From assembly GCA_001179505.1 (NCBI GenBank), contig CDMY01000327.1, positions 55,525 to 119,524 of the forward strand: 64,000 nt of DNA. The letters run 5' to 3'. Under the pieces are notes generated by a model. It was not told where the DNA came from. It saw nothing but the letters and a program-made list of their open reading frames with translations, and did no database searches. Position numbers and translations under genes: made by a program. The number at the start of each line of letters is the position of its first letter. Positions within the stretch are counted from its first letter, which is position 1. Of the stretch, positions 48,801 to 60,099 are shown in pieces. The DNA is from Vitrella brassicaformis (lineage: Eukaryota; Sar; Vitrellaceae).

Positions 48801-49818
48801 ATCTCCACGGACCAGAGGGGCGGAGGGCTGATGGTGGAGCGGTCCTGATCCGATGACGACGTCGCCTGATGAATGAAACGAACCGACAAGCGACCAAGAG
48901 AGCCATAGTGATGCATATAGTGATGCATATGGCTCTGTGTGTGCGTCCTTCACTCCACCAGGTCTGTGTGTGTCTGGAACTCCTGCTGCTGCTGCTGCTG
49001 CTGCGGCTGTTGGTCGGCCTGCTGTCCGGTGTGCTGTTCGGCCTCCTCTGCGGGAGCGGGAGGTGTCGTGAACTCCTGACGGGGTTGGCTGCTGTCCTCT
49101 GGCTGGACGGCCGGTGACTCGTCCTCCAACACAGTGACACCAGCTGCACACAGGACAAACACACAGAGAGGGGGAGAGGACGGGAAACGTGTTGCACAGG
49201 GGTGATATGGTGTTGTGTGATGGTGTAGTGGTGTGGAGGGGTGTGCGGCGGTGGTGGCGAGGCTTCTCTGACGTGATGCTGACCCCAACGTGGTGGGGTG
49301 CGACCCCTCTGACCACGTGTGTGTGTGTGTGTGTGACTGGTCTACACCATCCCCCTTCCCCCCCACTCACCGGGCTGCTCGTGTGGTTTGCTCTCGGGGT
49401 CCTCCTGCTGCTGGTCTTGGTTGCCATCGTTGCCCTCTCCCTGCTGGTCTCCGTCGACGACAACCACCTCCTGGTGCTCGGTGGTGGTGATGTGGCCGTT
49501 CTCGGGCGCTGGATGCTGTTGCTGCGCCTCAGGGGAGTCGCCACCGTCTTGACCGACAGGGGAGGGGTCTGCACACACGCGCACCACACGCGCACACACA
49601 CACAACACCATGTTGGACGCGAGACACGTGTGGCGTGTGGTGCGGTGTGTGGAGGTGTGTTTTGGCTGCGTATGGGTGTGCGGTGGTGTGTGGTGTCGGC
49701 GCTAGAGGGTGTGTGATGAGATGGCGGGCTGGCGTGGCCGGGGGGAGGTGCCTTGGTCTGTGCGCGTGCCACCCGTGCCCGTCTCCGTACCTTGTTCGCC
49801 GGTTTCGTGGTCTGACAT
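45109..49818 (-). CDS. Large low-complexity protein with internally duplicated ~150-residue module
   Basis: The start is MSDHETGEQ (ATG 49818). Gln/Glu/Pro-rich exons follow. Module B (about 48870-48290) contains YIIDNSGEWAGWEPIVRV and AVFDGRCEALRQLSLIQRHL. A Lys/Ala linker (about 47930-47850) and an exon with MLPSSHERYKTGTRVLL come next. Module A (about 47200-46600) repeats the pattern as YFIDNSGEWEGWEPIVRV and AVFDGRCEALRQLSLIQRHL. Then comes an exon with RGRMIVLHGDQPDHTF. Several small Asp/Glu-rich exons lead to a basic end (REAKRRRLEDS) at 45109. The acidic-plus-basic tail suggests a nuclear protein. I do not recognise the module. Module B needs a one-base frame change near 48650. Splitting into two genes is possible; the phases allow one. 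Confidence 0.5.
46400..48850. repeat. Tandem segmental duplication covering exons and introns
   Basis: Plus-strand 46400-46870 and 48090-48600 align along coding and intron sequence. Both carry CATCCTGGTCAGACACATCA followed by near-identical bases, and both carry the module exon with its invariant WEPIVRV and RCEALRQLSLIQRHLGV blocks. The copies are in the same orientation, about 1.7 kb apart. Confidence 0.8.
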
Positions 49819-50356
49819 GGTGCGCAGCCTGTTGGGAAGGCCCTCGCCGTGACCGCCTAGCTCAGTGCTCCTCGGTAAACCTCAACACGTCGCCAACCTG
49901 GACAGACATGCGCACCAAAAACACACATGCGCGAATGCATGAGTTGTCCTGCGAGGATCTCCCCTTCTCGCCCTCGCTCGTGCGCCCCTGATCCGCTGCG
50001 TCTCTCCCTACACGCCTAGCTCCCCGCCCGGATGGATCAGCACACCCCTGTCTGCCCGATGTGCGATGCACCCACCTGGCTTGGCCTGAGGAGGTGCGTG
50101 AGGGCTACCCGTCGCTAAGCCTAGGCAGCCTGGAGCACGTGGAGTCACGAGCAACTTCAAAACTAGGAACGAGGAACAAACGGAGTCGAAACTGCAGAGC
50201 TCGTTCGGTCTTCAAACCCTAACCCTGCAAAACCCTAACCCTTCCAGTGGACTTTCAAAGCACGACGACGCGAATTGGCTTCATGCAGTGAAGATCTGCC
50301 TTGAGTGGAGCTCGTATTCGGGACTCATCTCGGTTCCGAGGAGTCCCGAAGTGACG
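49819..50356. promoter_or_regulatory. Divergent promoter with interstitial telomere-like repeats
   Basis: This spacer between head-to-head genes holds CAAACCCTAACCCTGC and AAAACCCTAACCCTT at 50213-50242, two short CCCTAA(A) arrays 115-145 bases before the downstream ATG. Confidence 0.55.
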
Positions 50357-51039
50357 ATGAAGGCGTCTGTGTCGTCGCTCACGCGCTGCACAGCCCTTCG
50401 CCAACACCTCACCATGCTTCGGTGCGCACTTGTCCGTCCCGCCCCATCGCTTGCCACAGCAGCTCTCCAGGCATCCCAAGCGGCGTTCGTCCGTCCCATC
50501 AGCACATCCCCCTCCCTCAGGCAGTCGGCTGCAGCTGCCCAGCACTCGTCAACGACTGGTGCTCAGGGGGACAATGATCTGCCGCCCTTCCCTCCCCCTC
50601 TCTATGACGGCGGGGCTCATCAAGGAGCTCACGCGTCGGCTGAGCGGCCCCCTGGCCGATGAGGATGGCAACGTGCCGACCGGCAAGGACCGCCCCACGG
50701 CCATCGAGGTCGAGCTTTGGCCGGAGGGGTGGACGGGTTTCGTTGTCACTCAGGACGAGGGCGGCACGCGGGCACCTACTGCATACACGTGAGCGGGCGG
50801 GGGCGGGATCGACCACGCGGGCGACGCGGGGAATGCACGTGTGCCTTTGGCTTCTTGCATGTGCAGGTAGACAACATACCCGAGTGCGTGCGGCCGTTCT
50901 TCAAGCACAAGAAGGAGCAGTCATACACGGGCTTCACCATGGACGTTTGCTTCAACAGGTGCGTCGCGACCAAAGAAGCATCCCACTGCTCACTCGTGTG
51001 TTGCGTCGTCTGTGTGTTCATAGGATGAGCGGACACTAA
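50357..51039 (+). CDS. Small protein with mitochondrial-type presequence and apparent frameshifts
   Basis: The ATG at 50357 opens an Arg/Ser/Ala-rich, acid-free leader of about 55 residues ([20 protein letters not shown]...[12 protein letters not shown]), a classic mitochondrial presequence. The mature part reads in a second frame ([40 protein letters not shown]), then returns to another (GTYCIH spliced to [20 protein letters not shown]). The last exon gives RMSGH and the TAA at 51037-51039. The first shift lies in a GGGG run at 50612-50615; the second is near 50770-50782, unless an alternative intron starting near 50747 removes it. I do not recognise the family; a small mitochondrial complex subunit is a guess. 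Confidence 0.5.
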
Positions 51040-51090
51040 TCCAAGGTACGAGGATTCCTGCAAGGTACGAGGATTCCTGCATGCTGTGAG

Positions 51091-51121
<31 letters not shown>

Positions 51122-51404
51122 TGTGCGTGTGTAAGCAATCGCTACGGCCAGTCGGCAGATTGCCTTTTCTGAATGGTGAGGATCGGCTGACTGTCATGGG
51201 TGTGTGCGTTTGTTGTGTGGATGTGTGTGGGCATCGGACTGATTGCTTAGGAGTGTGACTACTGATGCATGCACACATGGACACACGGAATCTGCTGTCA
51301 AGGAAATGCACGCGAGTCACTGACATCACATCAATCAGCACCACATGATTGCATGCATCGACCACCAGACCTCCGCGGCCTGTCGCATCCCTCACCCAGA
51401 ATGG
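51040..51404. other. Intergenic region, convergent genes
   Basis: The spacer begins with a perfect direct repeat, CAAGGTACGAGGATTCCTG, at about 51042-51060 and 51060-51078, followed by a (TG)n tract. Nothing coding is seen. Confidence 0.6.
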
Positions 51405-52711
51405 TCACGTCACTCTGCCCCCCTGGTTGACCTGTCTGATGCTCAAATTGATACGTGTTTTGGCCAGCAGGTCCATCAGGAGGACCACCGTCTCGCAGTT
51501 GAGCTGCAGCAGCGACCTCATGCTCGAACAGGCGAACTTGACAAGGTCGGTGCCGCCACCAGGAACTGATGAATTGGACACACAGACGCACAGACAGGCA
51601 CAAACACACAGACACAGACACATACAGGTCTCTCTGGGTGTCCCTTTTTCTCTCCGTGGGGCTGCCTACCCTCCAATGAGTACGACAACTACTTCATTGA
51701 TCTGTGGGAATCCCTCTCTATGCTCCCCTATGTCGATGGCCCCGCTGCCCACCTCCCGAATATCACTCACGGCCACCACGTCGGGCTCCCGCTCACACCC
51801 GATCGCAGTGATGGCCTCCGCTGCCCGCTCCTCGGTCGTGTTATCTATATAGAGCTCCCGCAAGTTGGGCATCTTGCTGGCAAGCTGGGTGCCGGCCGCC
51901 AATGCCGTGTGCTTGTCGAGAACCAGCTGCGACGGTTGCGGCATCAGCTGGATCCGGTCGATGATGGCGAGGTCAGGGTGGGCGGGGGCGGGGGCGGCCT
52001 GTGCAGGCTGGTCGACACCGAACACATGCACACTCGTGGCCTTGTTGAATGCGAGGTCTCTGGCCATGTCGAGCATCGCAGGTGTGGGCGGGGTGGCGAG
52101 GTCGGCCGACCTGGTGTCCACTGTCACCTGTCTCGCCTGGTCTGCCAGCTGGCGCATGAGGGTCTCGAGGACGGGGGAGGGTGCAGAAGGGAAGAGGGGG
52201 CTGTGCAGGAGGCTCAGGTCCAGGTGAAACCGCGGAGCCGCACTGGTGAAGCTGATGGGGGCGTCCCCGATGCACACCGCGATGACGAATGTCTGCAGGG
52301 CCTCGGCAAACTGGAAAAGCCTTGGGACCACAACCGTCTCGTCGACGAACTTGACCTTCAGCGACTTGAGGGACCGACGACAGCCTCGTGCCTCGAGAAC
52401 CGACCCCAGCTCCTGAGGAAGGAAATGACATAGGTCAGTGTCATTGCAGCTGTTGTCCGTTGTGTGTCTGTCTGCCTGCTGACCTGCAATCGGGTACACC
52501 ATACCGTGAACCCCTGTTGATCCAGCATCAGGTAGCTGGACACCTCCATCGGCCCGATATCCTCCAAGTTCGCCAGCGGCCCCGGCTGTCCCTCCTCTGC
52601 AGCAACGGGCACCTGCTTCAGCACCTCGGCCTTCTGGTCGACCGTCGAGGGCACGTCGAACACCCTCGACTGATGGATCAAACGAAACGATGTGCCGGTC
52701 GTGCCAGCCAT
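51405..52711 (-). CDS. Hypothetical protein with leucine-rich-repeat-like strands
   Basis: The start is MAGTTGTSFRLIHQS near 52711. Exon 1 runs to about 52490, and a long second exon runs to about 51670. A last exon reads VPGGGTDLVKFACSS and LLQLNCETVVLLMDLLAK, ending at 51405. Segments such as LKSLKVKFVDETVVVPRLF, LASKMPNLRELYIDNTTEE and EVVVVLI have the alternating strand pattern of irregular leucine-rich repeats. Pro/Ala-rich stretches separate them. I see no F-box or kinase motif. It is probably an interaction protein; function unknown. Confidence 0.6.
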
Positions 52712-53232
52712 CTGCACACACCACACGTCCACAGCAGATGAATGAATGAGTGAAGGCGCTCAGCTGGCGGGTGAGTTCAGTGACACCTGATACGTTCGTT
52801 CTCAACGGTGCGATGAAGCTATTTCTCGAGAGGTAGAAACATCAGCGGCCCTCTCCAGAACAACCAGCCCGACTGGCCGCTCGGGTGCTGAATGACTAGC
52901 ACATAGGCGGCGGGCGGGGTGGAAAGCGGAGTTTGTGAGCCGCTTGCCGAGCGAGAGTGAGTCACAGCCTCTTCATCGCAGCCTGCAGCACACGCAACCA
53001 GGCAGACAATCCATCACCGCGGCATCATCGCCTCCTCTCTCTCATCGCACCTTATCGAGAGAGGCGGAAGAGAACACACGCTTTATCGTTCATTCTTTCA
53101 TTCCTTCGTTAGATGGATCCGCATACGGAAAGCGTATGATCCGCATAGGAGGTTTGTCCCCTCCACACGTAACCCACATAGAGAGATCTTTGCCAAGCTC
53201 GCAGCAGCCAGGCCAGAGGGAGGAGAAGCAAA
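52712..53232. other. Divergent intergenic region
   Basis: This 521-base spacer lies between head-to-head genes. No AAACCCT motif or extra exon is seen. Confidence 0.5.
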
Positions 53233-55253
53233 ATGGTTCCGTCTCCGCACGATGATGAGCGCGCCAGTCGGCAGCATGATCTGATTGTCTGGGGAGCAAC
53301 TGGCTTCACAGGTCTGGTCAAAGATGTGCACACTCGCACTGATCTGCTTGAGAATGGCTGCGTTTGCCGGCTGCAGGCAAGCTCCTCAGTAACTATCTCG
53401 CCGAGAACTACGGTCCGTCAGGCCATTCTGTGAAGTACGCGCTCGGAGGAAGATCAGAGGCCAAGCTCACCAAGCTGCGAGAGGACCTGGCGCAGGAGAC
53501 GGCAGACAAGAGGTTCCTGGACACGCCTCTCGTGATCGGCAATGCGGGATCTGAGGAATCGATGCAACGGCTCGCGAAGCAGACAAGAGTGGTGGCCTCC
53601 CTCGTGGGCCCCTTCGAAAAGTCTGGAGAGGTCAGTGGAGTGGAGGCAGCGCAGAGATGCACAGGTCCTGTGTTCATTCGGCTGCCTGGCTTCTGTCTGT
53701 CAGAACCTTGTCAAGGCGTGTGCCGAAGCGGGCACCCACTACGTCGATATCACTGCCGAGTACCCATTCATGCGGAGGATGATTGTCAAGGTGATCTAGC
53801 TAGCTGGACAGCCGTCCGACCGAACTTAGACAGACAGATGAATCGATGGATGTACCGTCTCTCTGTGTGTGTCCAGTACTCGTCGCTGGCTGAGGAGAAT
53901 GGGGCCAAAATAGTCCACGCGTGCGGCTTCGACTCGGTGCCGTCCGACATGGGCACCTTCATGGTGAGTCAGCCACACACAACCACACGCAGACCACACC
54001 CACCCTACAGATGGCGGCCAGCGGTATCTATCTGCTTTTGCTCTTGTCAGGTGCAAGCATACGCCAAGGAGCACTTCGGCCACCCGTGTCAGCGAATCCG
54101 CTACGGCCTGACACGTCTGATTGGGCTTGTTTCTGGCGGCACCGTTCACTCTCTGATAGAGCTGTTCAGCTTCCCGCTGGCGGTGCGGCAAGTGCGCAAC
54201 GAGGACACGTACCTGGTCGACCCCATGACCATCGAGGAGAGTGTCACCCAAGAGACCATGAAGTGGGCTGGGCCAAGCACAGCACGGACACGACACAAAG
54301 CAAATGAATCAATCGAGATGAATGAAATCCGCCTACATGGTTGCGTTGCGTTTTCAGGCTCAGTGGATGGATGCTGTGTCGCGAAGAGTGCGCGTGGGAT
54401 CCCAACTTCGGTGCATACGCAGCTCCCTTCATCATGGCCCCAACCAACACCAAGATCGTCAAGTGAGGCCAACCCAACCACTGCCACACCGTGTGTCGGG
54501 CGGGCTTATGCAGACAGGACAGAAAACGTGGTCTTTCTTCTGTCAGGCGCACTGCGGCGTTGCTGCCGACTGTGTACGGCTCGGAATTCGACTATGGCGA
54601 GTGTCTGGCAGTGCGAAACATGATCGTCGCCCGCCTCTTCGCGTGGTTCACCCTCCTGTGCGAGGCTGTCTTGATTGCCTTCCCAGCTGCCAGATGGATC
54701 GTCAAGGCCCTCTTGCGGCCAGGTGGGGCGACAGTTGCCAGCCGGCATGCATCATATCCTCCTCTGGATCTTCCTCATGTCGTTCCTTCTCTTCCGGTGT
54801 CTGTCTGTTGGCCAGGTTGGGGCCCTCCCGCCTTCATCCGCCGGCTGTGCTGCTTCGCTGGCGACATTGTGGGCACTGTCAGAGATGGGGTCGGCAAGTA
54901 CCACAAAATCACGGGGCGAGTCGGCATCAACGAGGACCCCGGCTACGATGGGGTGCGCACGCAGAACGAAAAAATGACTGCTTTGTTCGTTTACACTACA
55001 CGCGTGTTCCGTCCGCATCTGTCCGTCAGACGGCCAAGATGCTGTGTGAAAGTGCGCTGTGCGCTGCCCTCGACGCACCGACCATTCCATCCACCTGCGG
55101 GGTGCTGACTCCCGCCGTAGCCTTCGGCCCCACACTGATCAAGCGACTCAAGAAGACCGGCATGACATTTGAGGTGGCGGCGACCGAGATGGACGCCGCT
55201 GAGAGCACCGACATGGGCTCGGACACCAAGAGATCTGACGACTCACTGGTCTG
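53233..55253 (+). CDS. Saccharopine dehydrogenase-like oxidoreductase (SCCPDH family)
   Basis: The ATG at 53233 gives a short leader, then the Rossmann start DLIVWGATGFTG, completed across the 53312-53376 intron by KLLSNYLAENYG. Family blocks follow in order: YALGGRSEAKLTKL, VASLVGPFEKSGE, LVKACAEAGTHYVDITAEYP, HACGFDSVPSDMGTFM, IGLVSGGTVHSLIELF, NFGAYAAPFIMAPTNTKIVK, LPTVYGSEFDYGECLAV and GPTLIKRLKKTGMTFEV. About nine exons; the stop lies just after SDDSLV near 55253. The nucleotide-binding motif GATGFTG is intact. Homologues are membrane-associated and lipid-droplet proteins whose substrate is unknown; they are not proven saccharopine enzymes. A hydrophobic segment (LFAWFTLLCEAVLIAF) is present. 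Confidence 0.9.
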
Positions 55254-56546
55254 AGGGGAAGGGGCCACATTTCATTCATGGGGCTGTGTTCCTTCCCTTC
55301 CTTGACATGATGTGTAGTGCATGATTTGGTCGCGTGTGAATGTGCAGTGCATGCTTAGTCAGCTAGTGTGTATACGTACGTATGGTGTGAAAATGTGTGT
55401 ATCTAAGTACGTTGCTTACGTGTACTGGTGTGTGTTGCGGTGCGGTGCATGTGTGCAGACAGCCAGGCGGGCTGTTCACCATCGCGCACAGCGCAAGTGA
55501 TGTGACGGCAACCGGTACGCCACGCACGCCTCCTTGTGCAGGTGTAGGTAGTTTTAGCTAGCTAGCTACGGATAATGAGAGAGAATTGGTGCACTCACTG
55601 CACGAACTGGCTCACTAGGTGCTTGATGTGATGGATGTGTGTCTCTTGTCTGTCTATTGCCCCCCCGTCTGTCTGTCTGTCTGTCTGTCCTGCCTGCTCT
55701 TTTTAGTTCTCGAGCTTTTTCAAGACCCTGCCGCCTTCTGTCTGTTTGCGCCCCGACGGCCTCCATGTCATGTGTCGATATGCGACCGAAACGACAGAGA
55801 GGGACGGCCTAATTGGCCACCCATGGATGTCGTGACTGATTTTCGTCCCTCTCTTGTATCTGTCTGTCCGTCTTTCTGTCGGGATTCTTGGCGGTCGGTT
55901 GGTCGCTCTGTTTTTTCTTCTTCTTCTTCTTCTTCTTCTTCTCTTCTTCTTCTTGAGCGGCGTTTGCATCAGGTCCTCTTCCCTTTAAGCATCTTGTGTC
56001 TGCGTGTCTGGCTGTGGCTCTCGCCGAGAATATGCCTTGCGCCATATACTGACCTGCGCAAACTCGGCGCTGTGGGCTGCTACTGCCATGTTATGTTGTG
56101 TCGTCGGGAGGGAGAGAAGTGGGTTGGTCGATTCGACTGTAGTAAGTTCATCAAGGGTGTCGCATGGTAGTGAGTGGATCGGACAATAATTGTCGACTCG
56201 ACCTCTGAGAAGGCTGGCTCTGCGCCCTTGACATGTAGCCCTCAGTCATAAAGCCTTCCTCATGTGTTTGCTACGTGTCGAAAAACTCTGTCTCAGGCAA
56301 GTGCTTGAGCAAACACCACTGCACGCCACGCCACGCCACGCCACGCCACATGCCGGCAAACCTCTGTTGTCCGCATCATCATCACCAACACACAGTCCTA
56401 ACTGACTACATGGTGCAAACCACAACCCGTCTATCAATCTATCTGTCTATCTGCCTGTGGCAGCATTGCAATGCAGGCGGAACCCGCATACGAGCCAGGC
56501 AGCCCCCCCACTCCACTCCACCACACTGCAGCGCACGTTGCCTGCT
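55254..56546. other. Intergenic region with microsatellites
   Basis: These 1.3 kb between convergent genes contain a (TTC)n tract at 55917-55954, (CTGT)n near 55668-55690 and (CACGC)n at 56321-56349. No supportable gene is seen. Confidence 0.6.
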
Positions 56547-57796
56547 TCAGGCAAGCTGCGAGTTGACGAAGTCCCAATTGATGGAATCGAAGAACGCTGA
56601 AGAGAAATAAGGCAACGAAATCGATTGGTTCCAGGAAGCAAAGCCTTGCGTTTCGTGGGGTGCGGTGCGGTGCGGTGCGGTGCGGTTGTCTGACTCACCG
56701 TTGATGTAGTTGGGTCTGGCGTTGCGGAAGTCGATGTAGTAGGCGTGCTCCCAGACATCAATCACCATCACGGGCTTGTCGCCGCCATCACTGCACAGCA
56801 CACACCACACCAACAGGCGAGGCGTACAGATGAGCTGAGCTTCTTCGTGTCCGCTCTGTCATCTCACCGGACAGGATTTGCAGCATCGTGTCCATCGACG
56901 ATGTTGAGTTTGCCGTCAGCCCCCTGCACCAGCCACACCCAGCCGCTGCCGAAGTGCCCCGCAGCCCGAGCGCTGAACTGCTCCTTGAAGGCCTCGAAGC
57001 TGCCGAACGCCTCGTTGATCTTCTGTGCGATGGGGCCGGTGGGCGTCCCGCCGCCGTTGGGCTTCAAGCAGTTCCAATAGAAGTTGTGGTTCCAGATCTG
57101 AGCCGCGTTGTTGAACACAGCACCGTCGGATTTCTTGACCACGTCTGTGTAGAAGGTCACGGAGAGGGAGAGGGCCGTGTGTGGATGGTTTGACGATGAT
57201 ATGATGCGAGTGTTGCCTACCTTCCAGTGACATGGCTGCAATCTCGGGCTTTTCCTTGGCGATGCCTGCAATGAATGGCAAGGGAGGCATAGATAGCTCC
57301 GCACACAGGCTGTCATGAGACTTGATCAATCACCATCCCCTCACCATTGAGCTTCCGCACATATGTGGCGTGGTGCTTGCCGTAGTGGTAGGCGATGGTC
57401 TCCTTCGAAATGCCGCCCAGCGACATTGGATCCTGGGGGACCACGGCAAAAGACAAGCACCACATCCAGTGCTCCCGCCGGCGCACTGTCGGGTCGGTCG
57501 CTTACCCATGGGAGGGGCGGGAGGCTGAATGGCTTGGCGTTGAGGACATCGGTGACGCCGAACTCCTCATACACGCTGGGCTTCACACTCGTCGCAGTGG
57601 CCAGCAGACGACTGCTGCCGGGACGGCCGCCGCGGACCGACGGCACACCCGAGACAAACGCAGGCTCGAGATGCTTGCAGAAACCTGCACATCACAGCAA
57701 CAGACACATGCATCTGCGTCAGCGCCTCGTGTATGTATCGGCCATCTGCTTCTTACAGGGGGCGACAAGCGCAAGGAGAACGCCGAACTTCAGCAT
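56547..57796 (-). CDS. Iron superoxide dismutase with plastid-type bipartite leader
   Basis: The enzyme converts superoxide to hydrogen peroxide and oxygen. The ATG at 57796 opens [14 protein letters not shown], a signal-like peptide on its own exon. A Ser/Arg/Gly-rich stretch before the mature start (FSLPPLPW) looks like a transit peptide. Metal ligands are in place: H in [15 protein letters not shown] in [11 protein letters not shown] and H in [22 protein letters not shown] and GSGWVWLV mark the Fe-type family. The C-terminal exon ends [11 protein letters not shown] at 56547. About six exons. A leader of this layout is what proteins of complex, multi-membrane plastids carry; location is inferred. 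Confidence 0.88.
56658..56687. repeat. (GGTGC)n pentamer repeat in an Fe-SOD intron
   Basis: About five tandem GTGCG units lie in the last intron. Confidence 0.85.
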
Positions 57797-58145
57797 CTTT
57801 GTGTCTGAGAAGAGCGAAGTCGGTGGGCTTCCAGAGTCCTCGAAAATCAGTTACAGGCCTATGAAAAGCCTAGAAAATCAAGCCTCGGGGGTGGCAGATC
57901 TGAACCAGTGGCCGCAACCGATCCGCCGCGCTTGCGAGCTTCTCGTCAGATCTGGCACGGATGGAGTGTTGAAGGGATCTGAGGACGGTAGGCAGGGCGA
58001 CAGCAAGGCAGTGGAGCAAGGAGAAGCAGCCAGACGAAAAGCCAGTCCAGGAGCACTTCACCTCTCCGTGCGTGTGGGTTGCTGTCTTGGCACTTGCCAG
58101 GCTGCCTCCTCGTGATTGTCGTCTGTGTGTTCGCGTGTGACCAAG
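57797..58145. promoter_or_regulatory. Divergent spacer between Fe-SOD and RPSA
   Basis: This 349-base spacer separates two head-to-head starts. No clear core motif is visible. Confidence 0.4.
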
Positions 58146-59474
58146 ATGGCGCAGCCGGAGCTGACGCAGAAGCAGGATGACATCTGCAAGATGCTCGCGT
58201 GCAAGGTCCGTGAGTGACCAGATCAGGGGAGAGGGGGCATCCCCACGCCACGCCACCATTTGTGTGTGACTGATGTGTGTCAGACCCATTTGGGTACACG
58301 CAATATCCACCACCAGATGAAGCGTTACGTCTACAAGCGCACCAACGAGGGCGTGCACATCATCAACCTGGGCAAGACGTGGGAGAAGCTCATGGTGGCC
58401 GCCAAGGTCATCGTCGCCATTGAGAACCCCGCTGACGTCGTGGTGGTGTCCGCACGACCCTACGGTCAAAGGGCCATCTTCAAGTTCGCCCAGCACACCG
58501 GTGCTCAGAGCGTCAGCGGCAGATGGACACCCGGAGCACTCACCAACCAAATCACACAAAAGTAAGCAAAGGTCAGGTCCACCACACCACACACTGTGGA
58601 TGACAGACGGGGGAAGGAAACCGAATGTGTGTCGTGTGTGATGTGTTTGAACAGGTTTATGGAGCCTCGTCTGTTGATCGTGACTGACCCGCTGGTGGAC
58701 ATGCAGGCTGTGCGTGAGTCGGCGTACGCCAACATCCCGGTGATAGCCTTCTGCGACACCGACTCGCCACTCTCGCACGTCGACATCGCCATACCGGCCA
58801 ACAACAGGGTAAGTCAGCAAAGCAAACAACACACCACGACACGGGCCTACGTTCGACTGCTGTGTGCGTCACTCACTATGTGCTATGTTAAGGGCAAGGA
58901 GTCGATTGCGCTGCTGTACTGGCTTCTGGCCCGTGAGGTCCTCTACCTCCGCGGACAGATCCCCAGGTCAGCCGACATCGGACCGACCAACCGACCTCCC
59001 CTCCTCTCCTACGTATGGTCTGTCTGGTTTTTCCCCTCCTTGGCTGGCTATTCTCAGGGGCCAGCAGTGGGACGTGATGGTGGACATGTTCTTCTGGCGC
59101 GACCCCGAGGAGTTTGAAAAGAAGGAAGAGGTCCGCCGCAAAGCACTCTGGCTGCCCACCTACCGACCTTCCTCCCCTTCCCCTCATCATGACTGCGTAT
59201 GTGCGTATGTGTGGCTGCCTTGCCTTGCGTTGCGTTGCAGGAGGAGGCGGAGATCCCGGGTGCTGCTGATTGGGCTGCGGCCCCCGCTGAGGAGTGGCAC
59301 GGCGAGACCGCACAGGAGTGGGGCGGCACTGGAGCCGAGCAGTGGACAGGCGCAGCCGGAGAGGAATGGGCAGCCACTGGAACGGGTACCTACTTGTGAC
59401 ACACACAGCGACACGACACGTGGATGTGTGTGCGTGTCCTCTGTGCAGCCCAGGAGGGGGCTGGCGACTGGTGA
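58146..59474 (+). CDS. RPSA: 40S ribosomal protein SA (uS2)
   Basis: This is a structural protein of the small ribosomal subunit. The ATG at 58146 begins [20 protein letters not shown]. Family blocks follow: [97 protein letters not shown] and [21 protein letters not shown]. The C-terminal tail has EEW/EQW repeats, as in the family. About seven exons; the last joins at a G (phase 1) to give a short ending in GDW and the TGA at 59472-59474. Intron lengths are 65-130 bases. The gene is complete. Confidence 0.95.
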
Positions 59475-60099
59475 ATGGCCTGGCCAACCCAAGACACCAA
59501 CCTACCTACCGGAGGAGCCTCCATCGTGCGTGCTGGTGGAGAGTGTGGTGCATTCGTGTGCTAGCTAGAACGAGTGGTGCGATGCATGCCGTGCAGTATG
59601 ATGTGACGGCTGTATCTATCGTGCCATTCGGGTGCTGGCAGACACGGTGCGGTGCATGCGATGGATGCGTGGATACATGCTTGCTTGCGTGGTGCGTGGC
59701 GACCGATCGGTTCATTCATGGTGGGTGCTGATGGTGGGACTTTCATTCGCTTCATGCATCGCATCATCATGAGATTTCAGCAGCGGGATGGAATGCATGG
59801 CCAGCAGGTCAACGTACAACTCACCCACACACACGCGACATGGGCACACACTCGTGAGCATTGTGTTGGCTGCGGCTGAATTGAAAGCAGTCCCGTCCTG
59901 TCCACTTGGCAGGGAGGATGGCCTTGTTTGACCGGAGAGCTGATTCACCCACTCATACATGCAGGCAGGCAGGCAGGCAGGCGGGAAGGACAGCCAGCAG
60001 TCTCCTCCCCTCTCAAAAATCCATCCACGCCATGAAGACAGGCAGGCAACCAGGCACGAAGACATGCACAGGTGGGTATCACATCGACGGGTGCGATTT
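59475..60099. other. Intergenic region, convergent genes
   Basis: I see nothing coding. A GCAGGCAGGCAG tract lies at 59961-59984. Confidence 0.6.

Noticed and set aside
48267-49772. 501-residue leftward open frame
   Set aside because: Upstream of about 48640 it is in a different frame from the exons supported by splice signals and is mostly Thr/His/Arg low complexity; only its C-terminal part is real coding sequence.
55619-56170. 183-residue rightward open frame after the dehydrogenase gene
   Set aside because: It is built largely from CTGT and TTC repeats, has no splice partners and no recognisable motif.
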